64,000 nt of DNA from Fistularia commersonii. Its lineage: Eukaryota; Chordata; Actinopteri; Syngnathiformes; Fistulariidae. The notes under the pieces are model-generated. The model was given only the letters and a program-made list of their open reading frames with translations. It searched no databases and was not told the origin of the DNA. Where the stretch lies: positions 1 to 64,000 of the forward strand of contig JBBMNZ010000041.1 in assembly GCA_037954325.1 (NCBI GenBank), in the 5' to 3' direction. Shown in pieces: positions 21,297 through 32,215 of the stretch (within the stretch, counting starts at the first letter, position 1; each line of letters opens with the position of its first letter). Position numbers and translations under genes: made by a program.

Positions 21297-22023
21297 TCCT
21301 ACAGTATTTTCCAACACAAGAGATGCCGGCACATGTTATGACAAAGCCTGCATCACAGTTTAAGTTGTTGAATTTTTCAAAGTTGTTGTTTGGGTCATGA
21401 GTATTTTATTTTGATGTAAATGGGCAAAGATACCAATAATATGAGAGCAAGTGGGGGCGTTGTTAACTGAGAAATATGCTCTCAATTATTTTCCGTTTTA
21501 TTTCCAAGGGCCAGTCTCAACTTCCCAGTCAACAGGACCCCGCAGACCGGCCAAGGTGCACCTTCTTCGGACACGGATCCCTGTGACGTCGGCGTGAAGC
21601 TCCGGGAGCACCAGACATCACATATATGAATAAGCGGAGGAGTCGATTCCATAAGTCCTCCACTCACGGCCTCGGTGTCACTGAATCGAGCAATCTGGTT
21701 TTTTAATGTTTAAAAATCGGCTTAACATTGAGGTCGAAAAAACAGCGGTATCGTTAAAATACAGTAACAGGGTGATAACATCCATGTAAGAAGTGGAGGG
21801 GGATTTATTGCACTCACGGCCCCACTCGTTTATTCCTCTCATACACAGCAGCCAGATCACCTGCTGGAGCTCCAAGCGCTGTGCACAGTCGGATGCCGCC
21901 ATCTAGCGGACATAAAATGTAAGGAAGCGGAGGGAGAAAGCCATCCGGTGTTCCCCGAGTAGCGGCGACGAAGGAGTTTAGAGCCGTGGAGAAGGTTTGC
22001 TTCCCCCCCACCCTCTCTTTCTA

Positions 22024-22024
<1 letters not shown>
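21297..22024 (-). other. Copia-2 tail, then C element antisense copy 2
   Basis: 21297-21512 repeats the tail with the AAGTGGGGGCG tract. 21513-22024 is a C element on the minus strand whose frame is broken near 21680-21700 (extra T in a T-run), splitting the 123-codon frame. A CTCF-like match lies at 21895-21909. Confidence 0.6.
21895..21909 (-). promoter_or_regulatory. CTCF-like motif in C element
   Basis: CCGCTAGATGGCGGC on the minus strand, identical to the copies at 19616 and 23564 although the surrounding frame is broken here. Confidence 0.4.
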
Positions 22025-22054
<30 letters not shown>

Positions 22055-22098
22055 CTTCTTCTTCTTCTTCTTCTTCTTCTTCTTCTTCTTCTTCTTCT
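22025..22098. repeat. (CTT)n / (GAA)n microsatellite
   Basis: About 74 bp of pure CTT. Here almost the whole RTE end has been lost: the tract joins directly to TACAGTTTCTAGTCC. Confidence 0.95.
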
Positions 22099-22160
22099 AC
22101 AGTTTCTAGTCCATACATCATCGCTGGTCTCACCACTGTCTTGTACACCTTTGTACACCT
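22099..22160 (-). pseudogene. Residual RTE fragment
   Basis: About 60 bp matching the start of the RTE end fragment of unit 1 (GTCCATACATCATCGCTGGT; GTCTTGTACACC), left after deletion of about 370 bp next to the CTT tract. Confidence 0.7.
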
Positions 22161-22961
22161 TGGAAATGGGCAGCCCCGTATCTGACCGTGTGACACAGCC
22201 AAGCAGTGCAGACAATGTGAGACGATCAACTAGAACCAAAAAGAAGCCCAGTTACTTTAATGGTTATGTGACTAGTGCTATTGACGATGACCAAGTGTTC
22301 ACTAACATTGACTACTGTTATAGACTGGCGTGTGGTGTCCCACAGACATTTAAAGAGGCAAGGAGTTCCCTCAATGCTGACAAGTGGATGAAATCTATGG
22401 ACGACGAGATGGAGTCATTGAGAGAGAACAACACTTTGACCCTAACACAGCTACCCCAAGGCAAGTGTGCAGTGGGGGTGGGGGGGGTGGGTGTATGCGC
22501 TAAAAAGAAATGAAGTTGGCACAAACAAATATAAAGCTCGTTATTTTGCTAAGGGCTACAGTCAAAAGTATGGCACGGATTTTGAGGAAACATTTTCTCC
22601 AACAGCAAATATGACAAGTGTGAGGGTGTTCATGCAGAAATCAGTTCAGGAAAATTTGGCAGGTCGTCATTGGAATCTGATGCTCCATTCTTACTTGATT
22701 GACAACGACTTTATTCAGAATGAAGCAGATCATTGTGTCTATGTCAAAGAAAACCAAAATGACAAAGTCATCATCATAATATGGGTAGATGATTTAATCA
22801 TAGCTGCGAGTGATGAGGAAGTAATGAAAGAGGTGAAAATCATGCTTACAGCTAGATTTAAAATGAAGGACATGGGCAAAGTGATCAAAATCAATACCCA
22901 GAAAATATGTCAGTCAGAAGAGTGTGTTAAGATGTCACAAAGAAAATATGTGGAAAGGTAG
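22161..22961 (+). pseudogene. Copia-2 reverse transcriptase fragment, unit 3 (internal deletion)
   Basis: Same order as unit 2, but GAAAATTTG joins directly to GCAGGTCGTC. This removes about 50 codons with the first catalytic site (QMDVKTAYLH) while keeping the frame (QENLAGRHWN). The WVDDLIIAAS box remains and the frame ends at TAG 22959-22961. Cannot encode an active RT. Confidence 0.85.
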
Positions 22962-23671
22962 CCCTACAGTATTGTCCAACACAAGAGATGCCGGCAGATG
23001 TTATGACAAAGCCTGCATCACAGTTTAAGTTGTTGAATTTTTCAAAGTTGTTGTTTGTTGTTTGGGTCATGAGTATTTTATTTTGATGTAAATGGGCAAA
23101 GATACCAATAATATGAGAGCAAGTGGGGGCGTTGTCAACTGAGAAATATGCTCTCAATTATTTTCCGTGTTATTTCGAAGGGCCAGTCTCAGCTTCCGGT
23201 CAACAGGACCCCGCAGACCGGCCAAGGTGCACCTTCTTCGGACACGGATCCCCGTGACGTCGGCGTGAAGCTCCGGGAGCACCAGACATGCACTTATGAA
23301 TAAGCGGAGGAGTCAACTCCATAAGTCCTCCACTCACGGCCTCGGTGTCACTGAATCGAGCAATTTGGTTTTTAATGTTTAAAAATCGGCTTAACATTGA
23401 GGTGGAAAACACAGCGGTATCGTTAAAATACAGTAACAGGGTGATAACATCCATGTAAGAAGTGGAGGGGGATTTATTGCACTCACGGCCCCACTCGTTT
23501 ATTCCTCTCATACACAGCGGCCAGATCACCTGCTGGAGCTCCAAGCGCTGTGCACAGTCGGATGCCGCCATCTAGCGGACATAAAATGTAAGGAAGCGGA
23601 GGGAGAAAGCCATCCGGTGATCCCCAAGTAGCGGCGACGAACGAGTTTAGAGCCGTGGAGAAGATTTGCTT
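22962..23671 (-). other. Copia-2 tail, then C element antisense copy 3
   Basis: The tail region (22962-23180) is followed by a C element with an intact 123-codon frame (23200-23571, minus). A CTCF-like match lies at 23564-23578. At about 23665 the unit is cut and joined to a copia RT snippet and the RTE LINE instead of a CTT tract. Confidence 0.6.
23564..23578 (-). promoter_or_regulatory. CTCF-like motif in C element
   Basis: CCGCTAGATGGCGGC on the minus strand overlapping the ATG of the 123-codon frame. Confidence 0.4.
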
Positions 23672-23698
23672 TGGGTAGATGATTTAATTATTGCAGCA
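23672..23698 (+). other. Copia RT snippet fused to RTE LINE
   Basis: TTGGGTAGATGATTTAATTA is the sequence of the copia A RT active-site box (LWVDDLIIAA) and not LINE sequence. It is in frame with the following RTE frame, making a chimeric open frame that starts at 23666. Confidence 0.8.
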
Positions 23699-25663
23699 GA
23701 GTGTTGCATGGTTTTCAGGGAGGAGTTGAGAAAGGGTCTGGGTGGTCAGGGAGAGCTTCCAGATGATTGGACAACAACAGCTAGTGTGATCAGGGAGACA
23801 GGTAGAAGAGTACTTGGTGTGTCATCTGGAAGGAAAGTAGATAAGGAGACTTGGTGGTGGAATGAGGAAGTGCAGGAGTGTATACAGAGAAAATGGTTAG
23901 CGAAGAAGAAGTGGGATACTGAGAGGACTGAAGAGAACAGACAGGAGTTCAGGGAGATGCGGCGAAAGGTAAAGATAGAGGTAGCAAAGGCAAAACAAAG
24001 GGCTTATGATGACTTGTATACTCGGTTGGATAGTAAGGAGGCTGAAAATGATCTATACAAGTTGGCGAAACAGAGAGATAAAGATGGAAAGGATGTACAG
24101 CAGGTCCGGGTGATAAAGGACAGAGAGGGAAATGTATTGACAGATGCTAGAAGAGTGACAGGAAGATGGAAAGAGTACTTTGAAGAGCTGATGAATGTGG
24201 AAAATGAAAGAGAGGCAAGGGTAGAAGAGGTGATTATTGTAGACCACAAAGTAGCAAAAATGAGTAAAAGTGAAGTGAGGAAGGCATTGAAGAGGATGAA
24301 GAGTGGAAAAGCAGTTGGTCCTGATGATATACCTGTGGAGGTGTGGAAGTGTCTAGGAGAGGCAGCGGTAGATTTTCTGACTAGATTATTCAACAGGATC
24401 TTAGAGAGTGAGAAGATGCCTGAAGAATGGAGACAAAGTGGGATGGTGCCTATTTTTAAGAATAAAGGGGATGTGCAGAATTGTGGCAACTACAGAGGGA
24501 TAAAGTTGATGAGCCATACAATGAAGTTATGGGAAAGAGTAGTGGAAACTAGACTGAGAGCAGAAGTCAGCATTTGTGAACAGCAGTATGGCTTCATGCC
24601 TAGGAAGAGTACTACAGATGCAGTATTTGCGTTGAGAATGCTAATAGAAAAGTACAGAGAAGGCCAGAGGGAGCTGCATTGCGTTTTCGTAGACCTAGAA
24701 AAAGCATATGACAGGGTGCCAAGAGAGGAGCTCTGGTATTGTATGAGGAAGTCTGGAGTGGCAGAGAAGTATGTTAGACTGGTGCAGGAGAAGTTCAAGG
24801 TGGAGGTGGGACTCCATCAGGGATCAGCTCTGAGCCCCTTCTTGTTCGCAATGGTGATGGGTAGGCTGACAGATGAGGTTAGACAGGAATCCCCATGGAC
24901 CATGATGTTTGCGGATGACATTGTGATCTGTAGTGAGAGCAGACAACAGGTAGAGGAAAATCTAGAGAGGTGGAGGTATGCTCTGGAAAGGAGAGGAATG
25001 AAAGTTAGTCACAGCAAGACAGAATATATGTGTGTGAACGAGAGGAACTCGGGTGGAGCGGTGAGGCTACAGGGAGTGGAGATCAAGAAGCTGGAGGATT
25101 TCAGGTACTTAGGGTCAACAGTCCAGAGCAACGGAGAGTGCGTAAAAGAGGTGAAGAGACGGGTCCAAGCAGGTTGGAATGGCTGGAGAAAAGTGTCAGG
25201 GGTACTATGTGATAGAAGACTATCGGCCAGAATAAAAGGAAAGGTGTACAAGACAGTGGTGAGACCAGCGATGATGTTTGGACTAGAAACTGTTCCAATG
25301 ACCAAAAGACAGCAGACAGAACTAGAGGTTGCAGAGATGAAGATGTTGAGGTTCTCTTTGGGAGTGACCAGGATGGATAGGATCAGGAATGAGTCTATCA
25401 GAGGGACGGCACATGTTTGATGTTTTGGAGAGAAGGTCAGAGAAGCCAGACTGAGATGGTTCGGTCATGTACAGAGAAGAGATAGTGAATATATTGGTAG
25501 ACGGATGCTGGAAATGGAGCTGCCAGGCAATAGGTCTCGAGGAAGACCAAAGAGAAGATTTATGGACGTAGTGAGAGAGGATATGAAGGTAGCTGGTGTG
25601 AGAGAGGAAGATACAGAGAATAGGGTTAGATGGAGAAGGTTGACTCGCTGTGGCGACCCCTGA
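23699..25663 (+). pseudogene. RTE LINE ORF2: reverse transcriptase and C-terminal region
   Basis: Numbered from 23666, RT motif A is VFVDLEKAYDRVP (D343), motif B HQGSALSPFLF (384-394), motif C FADD (415-418), followed by the thumb and the C-terminal RTE region. Between RLVQ and KFKVEVGLHQG (about residue 374) spacing is short for a LINE RT, suggesting a deletion of around 20 codons. An in-frame TGA at 25418-25420 interrupts it; related copies at 20160 and 32390 have CGA there. Reading resumes in frame to TGA at 25661-25663. Upstream of RT are about 200 residues of the usual linker but no endonuclease. Non-functional. Confidence 0.88.
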
Positions 25664-25692
25664 CGGGAAAAGCCGAAAGAAGAAGAAGAAGA
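23699..25692 (+). mobile_element. RTE-clade LINE, 5' truncated
   Basis: Coding part 23699-25663, then a very short 3' tail (CTGACGGGAAAAGCCGAAAG then AAG repeats to 25692), as expected for RTE elements with short repeat tails instead of poly(A). The endonuclease domain is missing. The left end joins a copia snippet; the right end joins a fold-back hairpin. Confidence 0.85.
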
Positions 25693-25694
25693 TT

Positions 25695-25752
25695 TCATGG
25701 CACAATTCCACCCGGGTGCCACCACTGGCACCCGGGTGGAATTGTGCCATGA
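25695..25752. other. Near-perfect fold-back palindrome at copia junction
   Basis: Two 27-bp arms (25695-25721 and 25726-25752) are exact reverse complements around a 4-bp spacer CCAC. The right arm is ordinary copia RT sequence (TGGCACCCGGGTGGAATTGT); the left arm is the same sequence reversed. It lies precisely between the RTE tail and copia copy B. Confidence 0.95.
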
Positions 25753-27248
25753 GGGAAGAGATTGACTCGCTTAAACAGAATGACACATTTGAACTGACAA
25801 CTTTACCTGAAGGGAGAAAAGTAATTGGAGGAAAATGGGTATTTGCCCTTAAAGAAAATGCTGAAGGAGGACAAATATTTAAGGCGAGATATGTAGCGAA
25901 GGGTTACAATCAAACAGAAGGCATAGACTACTATGAAACTTTTGCACCGACAGCTAACATTACATCAGTGCGGGCACTAATGCAGATAGCTGTACAAAAT
26001 AACCTCATTGTCCATCAAATGGATGTTAAGACGGCATATTTACATGCTCCTATACATGAGGAGATTTTCTTGGAACAACCAGAAGGGTTTGAAATGATGT
26101 CAGAAACAGGAGAGAAACTAGTGTATAGATTAAAGAAATCTCTTTATGGCCTGAAACAATCAGGAAGAAACTGGTATGAACTCCTTAATGACCATTTAGA
26201 ACAGGACAACTTTGTGAGAAATCTCTCTGACCACTGTGTGTACAGAAAACAGACGGAAAATGGTGACACAATCATTGTAATAATTTGGGTAGATGATTTA
26301 ATTATTGCCGCAAGCAGCAATGATGCACTCAGCACGTTTAAACAGAACATGAAATTCAAGTTCAACATGAAAGACCTGGGGAAACTATCATATTTTTTGG
26401 GCATACAATTTGAACAAAAGGGGGATGAAATCAAAATGAACCAGACAAAGTACATCCTAAAAATGCTAGAGAGATTTGGAATGTCAGAATGTAAAGCAAG
26501 ATCTACTCCAAGTGAGCAAAAATTAGAGGGCATCCCTGTAGCTGATGAAAATGAGCAAAGTGAACCTGTCGACCCCAAAGAATATCGTGAGATTGTAGGC
26601 AGTCTTATTTATGCCATGACTTGCACCAGACCTGATATCAGCTGGATAGTGAGCAAACTATCACAGAATCTGGCAATGCCAAAAGTAGAAAACTTAGTAG
26701 CTGCAAAACATGTTCTGAGGTATTTGAAGGGGACAGCTGATTATGAACTAAGTTTCAAGACAAATAAGGAGGATTTGAACCTGATAGCTTACAGTGATTC
26801 AGACTGGGCATCATCTGTAGAAGACAGACGTAGCACTACAGGCTACTGTTTCAGTTTAACAAAACAAGGCCCAGCCATTGCATGGAAGTCAAGGAAACAG
26901 CCCACAGTGGCCCTGTCAACATGTGAGGCTGAATACATCGGCCGAGCCACCACCGCACAAGAAAACATGTACCTGTCTCAACTGTTAAACGGTATGGACA
27001 ACAAAATGTACAGTTGCACAACAATCTACGGAGACAATCAGGGGGCCATCGCACTGAGTAAGAATCCTGTAAACAGACAAAGGTCAAAACACATTGATGT
27101 AAAATATCATTTCATTCGTGAAGCACTCAGTGAGGGTTAAATAAATCTTATCTATTGTCCATCAGAGGACATGTTGGCAGACATCTCGACAAAACTCATG
27201 ACAAAGGTAAAAATAGAAAAATTCAAAAAGTGGTTCTTTGGAAATTAA
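25732..27248 (+). pseudogene. Copia RT and RNase H (copy B)
   Basis: RT with QMDVKTAYLH and IIWVDDLIIAAS, then RNase H with SDSDW, CEAEY and YGDNQG, identical as read to copy A over this span. An in-frame TAA at 27138-27140 precedes the last conserved part, which continues to TAA 27246-27248. Without Gag, protease and integrase it cannot act on its own. Confidence 0.9.
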
Positions 27249-27280
27249 AATGTCCAAAGTTTTTTTTTGGATGTTGAGAT

Positions 27281-27290
27281 CAAGAGGGGG
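27281..27290 (+). promoter_or_regulatory. Polypurine tract of copia copy B
   Basis: CAAGAGGGGG directly before the 3' LTR. Confidence 0.85.
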
Positions 27291-27646
27291 TGTTGAGATA
27301 GGTGATCTCATTAGTTTTATTTGAGTTTACATTCTAGTATACATATGTTGTATTTGTATCTACTCTCAGGAAATGCATGGCACTTTATGACAAGGTTTGG
27401 GACTTGTTTTAGTTTTTCGCGACTGTTCAGCTAACTTGACGTTAACTTCTACGTCAGTGTTTTTTTTTTGGTATAGCGGTGCTGGCGGGAACTTTTCCCT
27501 CACTCTGTACTGTACATGTCCCATGGCTAACCGATGTTGATTCCCGGAGCTGTGAAGAAGAAAATAAAAGACGATTCAAACAAGGCAAACTTGTGAATTC
27601 CTTCCGAAACATGGAAAACGAAGAAGCTGCAAACTTAAACGCATCA
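27291..27646 (+). repeat. Copia copy B 3' LTR
   Basis: 356 bp, starting TGTTGAGATAGG. It carries the 3'-type variants (ATGCATGG, GTTGTATTTG, long T-run). Its last bases read GCATCA instead of GCAACA. Confidence 0.93.
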
Positions 27647-27651
27647 AGGAC
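27647..27651. other. Right half of copia target-site duplication
   Basis: AGGAC follows the copy B 3' LTR and continues ATTCGTTCTG. The same AGGAC precedes the 5' LTR of copy C (57574-57578) and, in reverse, flanks the 5' LTR of copy A (17449-17453). The 5-bp length fits copia integrases. Confidence 0.75.
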
Positions 27652-28058
27652 ATTCGTTCTGTATGTAATCAGAAGTTAATAGTGTTAACGGTTTGTGAGA
27701 AATTTACAATGCTAGACAAAAAAATAAATTAAAAGGAAATAATTAAATCAATAGATAGACAAATAAAAAATTAAAACGAAAAAAGATTGCAAGGGGAATA
27801 CAACATATAATTAAGTTGGCGATTCACAAGGAATCTCAGACATCAAACTGTATATTTTTTGTTGTTTATATATAAACATATACAAAACAAACATATGTTG
27901 TTTGTTGTTGTTTATTTTTGGGATATATTGAGGAATATTTGTTGGAAAGGAGTCACAATCGCTTTTTGATAATGTCGAAGTGTATAGGTGGCTATAGAAT
28001 TTAAAGATTTCTGTGGAAATTATAGCTTCATCTGTAATTTCCTTGTTGTTAAGACGGG
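27652..28058 (-). mobile_element. Internally deleted L1 fragment beside copia B
   Basis: L1 3' UTR from ATTCGTTCTGTATGTAATCA onward, then the pre-RT coding piece (minus strand) up to AAGACGGGCTTCCGC, where satellite starts. The distal 3' UTR and A-tail are missing because the copia target site is the left boundary. Confidence 0.7.
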
Positions 28059-28672
28059 CTTCCGCTTTGCTCCGCTCCTCCGCTCCTCCGCTCTTCCGCT
28101 CGGGCCCTGGAACTCCCGATCTGCGGGACTTCGGTGAATTCCGGGCCAGTCTTCTGCTCTTCTGCTCTCCTCCGCTTCTTCGCTCCCCCGCTTTGGACCC
28201 TGGAACTCCCGAACTGGGCCGGGCTTCTGCCCTCCGCCTCTCCTCTGCTCATCCGCTCCAGGCCCTGGCACTCCTTGTCATCCAGTCATTCGCATGTGCG
28301 TGCCCGGATGTCCGGGAGCTCCACTCAAACGTCCGGGGGATAAGGGTAAGGGGTCCTGCGCCCCCCCCCCCCCCCCCTCGCCGCCTCTGAGAAGAGAAAC
28401 ATCTCCTCCGCTCCTCCGCTTCTCAGCTCCTCCGCTCCTCCGCTGCGGAACCAGGTACTACCGATCCGCCAGACTCAGGTGAATTGCGGACAGGGCTTTT
28501 GCTGTCCTCCGCTCCTCCGCTTTGGGCCCTGGAACTCCCGAACCGCTGGACATAAGCGAATCAAGGCCGGGCATCTGCCCTCCTCCGCTCCTCAGCTCAT
28601 CCGCTCGAGGCCCTGGTACTCCCAGTCCGCGGGAACCCCCCCATCCCCACCCACCCACCAAAACAAACTCTC
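28059..28672. repeat. Bridge block: satellite variants plus D-type P module
   Basis: Same order as 6561-7083, with the D-type P module at about 28270-28375 (GCATGTGCGTGCCCGGATGT). No gene supported. Confidence 0.85.
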
Positions 28673-28686
28673 ACACACACATAAAC

Positions 28687-28732
<46 letters not shown>

Positions 28733-28757
28733 ACACACACACACACAGACACACACC

Positions 28758-28797
<40 letters not shown>

Positions 28798-28810
28798 CCC
28801 ACACACACAC
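28673..28810. repeat. (CA)n compound microsatellite
   Basis: About 138 bp of CA with CAGA, CCCA and CAAA interruptions, equivalent to 7084-7238. Confidence 0.96.
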
Positions 28811-29250
28811 CTGAACTCATCATAGCTGTGCTAATAGCATTGGCCGAAACGTATCCACAACAAAACAAACATTAGCTCATCCACTCATTCACATATGTGT
28901 GTGCCCAGAGGTACGGGAGCTCCAGTCATACGTCCGGGTGATCTATGTCCGGAGAAGGCTCACATTGGCCGGTCTAAGGGGTCCTGCTGCCCCCAAGCTT
29001 CCCCGCCTTTGAGAAGAGAAACATAACTCCGCTCCTCCGCTTCTCAACTCCTCTGCTCCTCCGCTATGGGCCCTGGTACTCCCGATCCTCCGAACTCAGG
29101 CGAATAGCGTGACGTGCTTCTGCTCTCCTATAAGCCCCTACACACTTCAAACACGGCTGTTATCACCCTGTTACTGCATTACAATGACACCCATTTGCTT
29201 TTGATCTCAGTGCCACCGTAAGGAAAAAGCGGGGGGGACGGGGGGGGGGA
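28811..29250. repeat. Core and P module, C-element relic, G-run
   Basis: Near-duplicate of 7239-7720, with a 4-8 bp deletion in the relic (CAGTGCCACCG against CAGTGTCTGCCAC). Confidence 0.75.
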
Positions 29251-29838
29251 CATAAGGGCATTCGTTTTGTATGTAATCAGAAGTTAATAGTGTTAACGGT
29301 TTGCGAGAAATTTTTAATGCTAGACAAAAACAGAAAATTAAAAGGAAATAATTAAATAAATAGATAGAAAAATAAAATTAAAAACTAAAAAAAAAAATTG
29401 TAAGGGGAATATAACATGTAATTAAGTTGGCCGTTCACAAGGAATCTCAGACATCAAACTGTTTTTAATTGAACATAAATAGTACACACAAATATACAAA
29501 TGTACACATAAACATGGCAAGGTAGAACTGAATGTCAATGAAACAACCAGGGATGAGGAAGCAACGGACATAAGGACATTTGTTCTGTATGTAATCAGAA
29601 GTTAATAGTGTTAACGGTTTGTGAGAAATTTACAGTGCTAGACAAAAAAAAGAAATTAAAAGGAAATAATTAAATCAATAGATAGACAAATAAAAAATTA
29701 AAACGAAAAAAAAATTGCAAGGGGAATATAACATGTAATTAAGTTGTTTTTCTTTTTTTCCAAAAAAAGGAATCTCAGACATGGGTAACTGTATATTTTT
29801 TAGTTTTTGGATTTTTCCATAAGTTTTAAGGATTTTTT
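29251..29838 (-). mobile_element. L1 3' UTR modules
   Basis: Near-duplicate of 7721-8290, two tandem UTR modules read on the minus strand. Confidence 0.7.
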
Positions 29839-29839
29839 T

Positions 29840-31386
29840 TTATAATTCAAAATCGTTTATGAAGAAATTAAAATTTGGGGAGCATTTTTGCATTCTGTTT
29901 TTGTGAATGAAGAACTTGGCCAGGCCTAAAAGAACATTGACACAGAGTTCATCTGTTATGTTGCTTATAAGTAAACCAAATGTGATATCATCTTTTGAGA
30001 GGGAAACTGGTGACGATGGAATGAGAATGAGAAAAAATATATGGTCAATGGTTTCAATGTTGTCTTCACAAAATGTACAAATATTATCTTCAAAAGTAAA
30101 GCGTACCTGCAATAATTCCTTAGATGGGTAGATTTCATTCATAATTTAGAAGTGGGTCTCTTCTTGCCTTGGGGGGTATGGGTAGAGTCAGACACATAGT
30201 TTGCAGCGTGGCAGTCGATTCCTTATCAAATTTATTTCAAATATTATTTTTGTTTTGACGTCCAGGGAACAAGTTTCCTGTGAAACATGTCCTAATAAAG
30301 GAGTTGCTGCACTTTCTGTCCAGAATTGAGATTCCCTGGAGTGATAGTCGGGGTAACTGTGGTTGTACGGTTCGGTGCGTCATTATATTTTTGGTCAGGA
30401 ATACAAATTGTCGAGGCAGTGCGTTTCGTAACTTTATCAACTCTAATATGGGAGGCTTAAATCTGTGTGTAGTACAGAACTGTTCATAGTCTAGACGACT
30501 GCCATTGTCATCCATCAAGTCAATTATTGACCATATACCTTTCTCAAAGCATTCCTTGTAAAACAGAGGTTTGTTGCCACGCAGTACATATCTATTGTTC
30601 CAAATTATTGTACTGTGTGGTGAGAAATTGTGTACATATATCATTTTCCAGTATAATAGTATTTGTTTATGGAACTCTGAAAATTGGACAGGAATCTTGT
30701 TGATATCCAAGTCAGAGATAAGCACAAGACTTAGGCCACCGACTTTGTTGAATAAGTAGTTTGGAGTACAATACCAGAAAAAATGATGATGTTTGATCCA
30801 GGATTTCAACCAGTTCACCTTCAATGTCCCATTCAGGCAGTCCAACTCTATCACTTTCAGCCCTCCCTCACTTGTTTCTTTCCCCATATGTGATTTTTTT
30901 AGATGGTGTGGTCTGTTCCTCCAGATAAAGTTGAAATTTATTTGGTTAATAGATTTTATGAGTTGATTTGGAGCAGCATTGGAATACACTGGGTATATAC
31001 ATCTGGATAAACATTCCATTTTAGTCAAATATATCGGGCCTAATATTGATAAATCTCTTTGGAGCCATATATTCAATTTAGCTTTACTTTGATTCAGTTT
31101 AGATTCAATGTTCCTGGACTGATTTAACTTTTGGTCCTTAGATAGGAAAATGCTCAAGTATTTTATTTCTGATTTGATAGGAACATTGCTGATTTCCTTT
31201 AGTGGTGAGTCATGCAGCTCAAGAAGTTTGCATTTCTTTAAGTTTAATGACAATCCTGAAGCCTTGGAGAATGTTTTAATTTTTTCAACGCTTATTGGGA
31301 CTTGATGTTCATTTTTCAAAACTAAGGTTGTGTCATCTGCCAGCAGGCTAATTACAATTTCTGTCCCCGACATTATTTCTGTCCCA
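29840..31386 (-). pseudogene. L1/Tx1-type ORF2 C-terminal remnant (L1b)
   Basis: Same truncated coding part as L1a, starting at the SLLADDTTLVLK box beside (CA)n. One open stretch covers 30237-31386 and a separate stretch 29840-30142 carries the CTFCEDNIETIDH zinc-type motif. Differs from L1a by scattered substitutions, for example NKVGGLSLVL against NIVGSLSLLL, and is closer to L1c. Confidence 0.82.
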
Positions 31387-31400
31387 CACATACACACACA

Positions 31401-31495
<95 letters not shown>

Positions 31496-31499
31496 ACAC
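31387..31499. repeat. (CA)n microsatellite at L1b 5' breakpoint
   Basis: About 113 bp of CA with a single CAAA and CACT interruption. Confidence 0.96.
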
Positions 31500-31650
31500 C
31501 TTAATTCCATTCTTTTATATACGCATGTCTGGAGTTCCGGGAGCTCGTTCTCAACGTTCTGGGAATAATCATAGCTGTGCTGATAGCATTAGCCGAAACG
31601 CCCCCCCCCCCCCCCCCCCACACACCACCACCACCACCACCACCACCAAT
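31500..31650. repeat. Core variant and C-run, truncated by copia-2
   Basis: Same start as 9910-10060 (ATACGCATGTCTGGAGTTCC; GCTGTGCTGATAGCATTAGC), then a C-run and (CAC)n. It is cut at about 31650, where antisense copia-2 begins; the B-type P module is missing. Confidence 0.8.
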
Positions 31651-32214
31651 CTATGGGTGCATGAAGATAGGCTGTCTTTACATCCATTTGGTGTAAGAAC
31701 AAATTTTCCGGAACTGATTTCTGCATAAACACCCTCACACTTGTCATATTTGCTGTTGGAGAAAATGTTTCCTCGAAATCCGTGCCATACTTTTGACTGT
31801 AGCCCTTAGCAACATACCGAGCTTTATATTTGTTTGTGCCATCTTCATTTCTTTTTAGCGCTTACGCCCCCCACCCCCCACCCCCACCCCCACTGCACAC
31901 TTGCCTTGGGGTAGCTGTGTTAGGGTAAAAGTGTTGTTCTCTCTCAATGACTCCATCTCTTCGTCCATAGATTTCATCCACTTGTCAGCATTGAGGGAAC
32001 TCCTTGCCTCTTTAAATGTCTGTGGGACACCACACGCCAGTCTATAACAGTAGTCAATGTTAGTGAACACTTGGTCATCGTCAATAGCACTAGTCACATA
32101 ACTATTAAAGTAACTGGGCTTCTTTTTGGTTCTAGTTGATCGTCTCACATTGTCTGCACTGCTTGGCTGTGTCACACGGTCAGATACGGGGTTGCCCATT
32201 ACCAAGGTGTACAA
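31651..32214 (-). pseudogene. Copia-2 RT fragment (right arm, N-terminal part)
   Basis: Minus-strand equivalent of 20335-20890: SSADNVRRSTRTKKKPSYFN through PQTFKEARSSLNADKW, the G-tract, KARYVAKGYSQKYG and the start of MDVKTAYLHAP. It stops at the arm boundary, before the V-D-D box. Confidence 0.83.
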
Positions 32215-32215
32215 A

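Larger units (their letters stand above)
25722..27646 (+). mobile_element. Copia copy B: 3' half on plus strand
   Basis: Begins in the polyprotein region just before RT (PLAPGWNCAMREEIDSLK) and runs to a complete 3' LTR followed by AGGAC. The 5' half is absent. The sequence is almost identical to copy A in opposite orientation. Confidence 0.93.

Noticed and set aside
25009..25786. Leu/Ser-rich frames antisense to the RTE LINE
   Set aside because: Antisense shadows of the RT frame and its C-terminal region.
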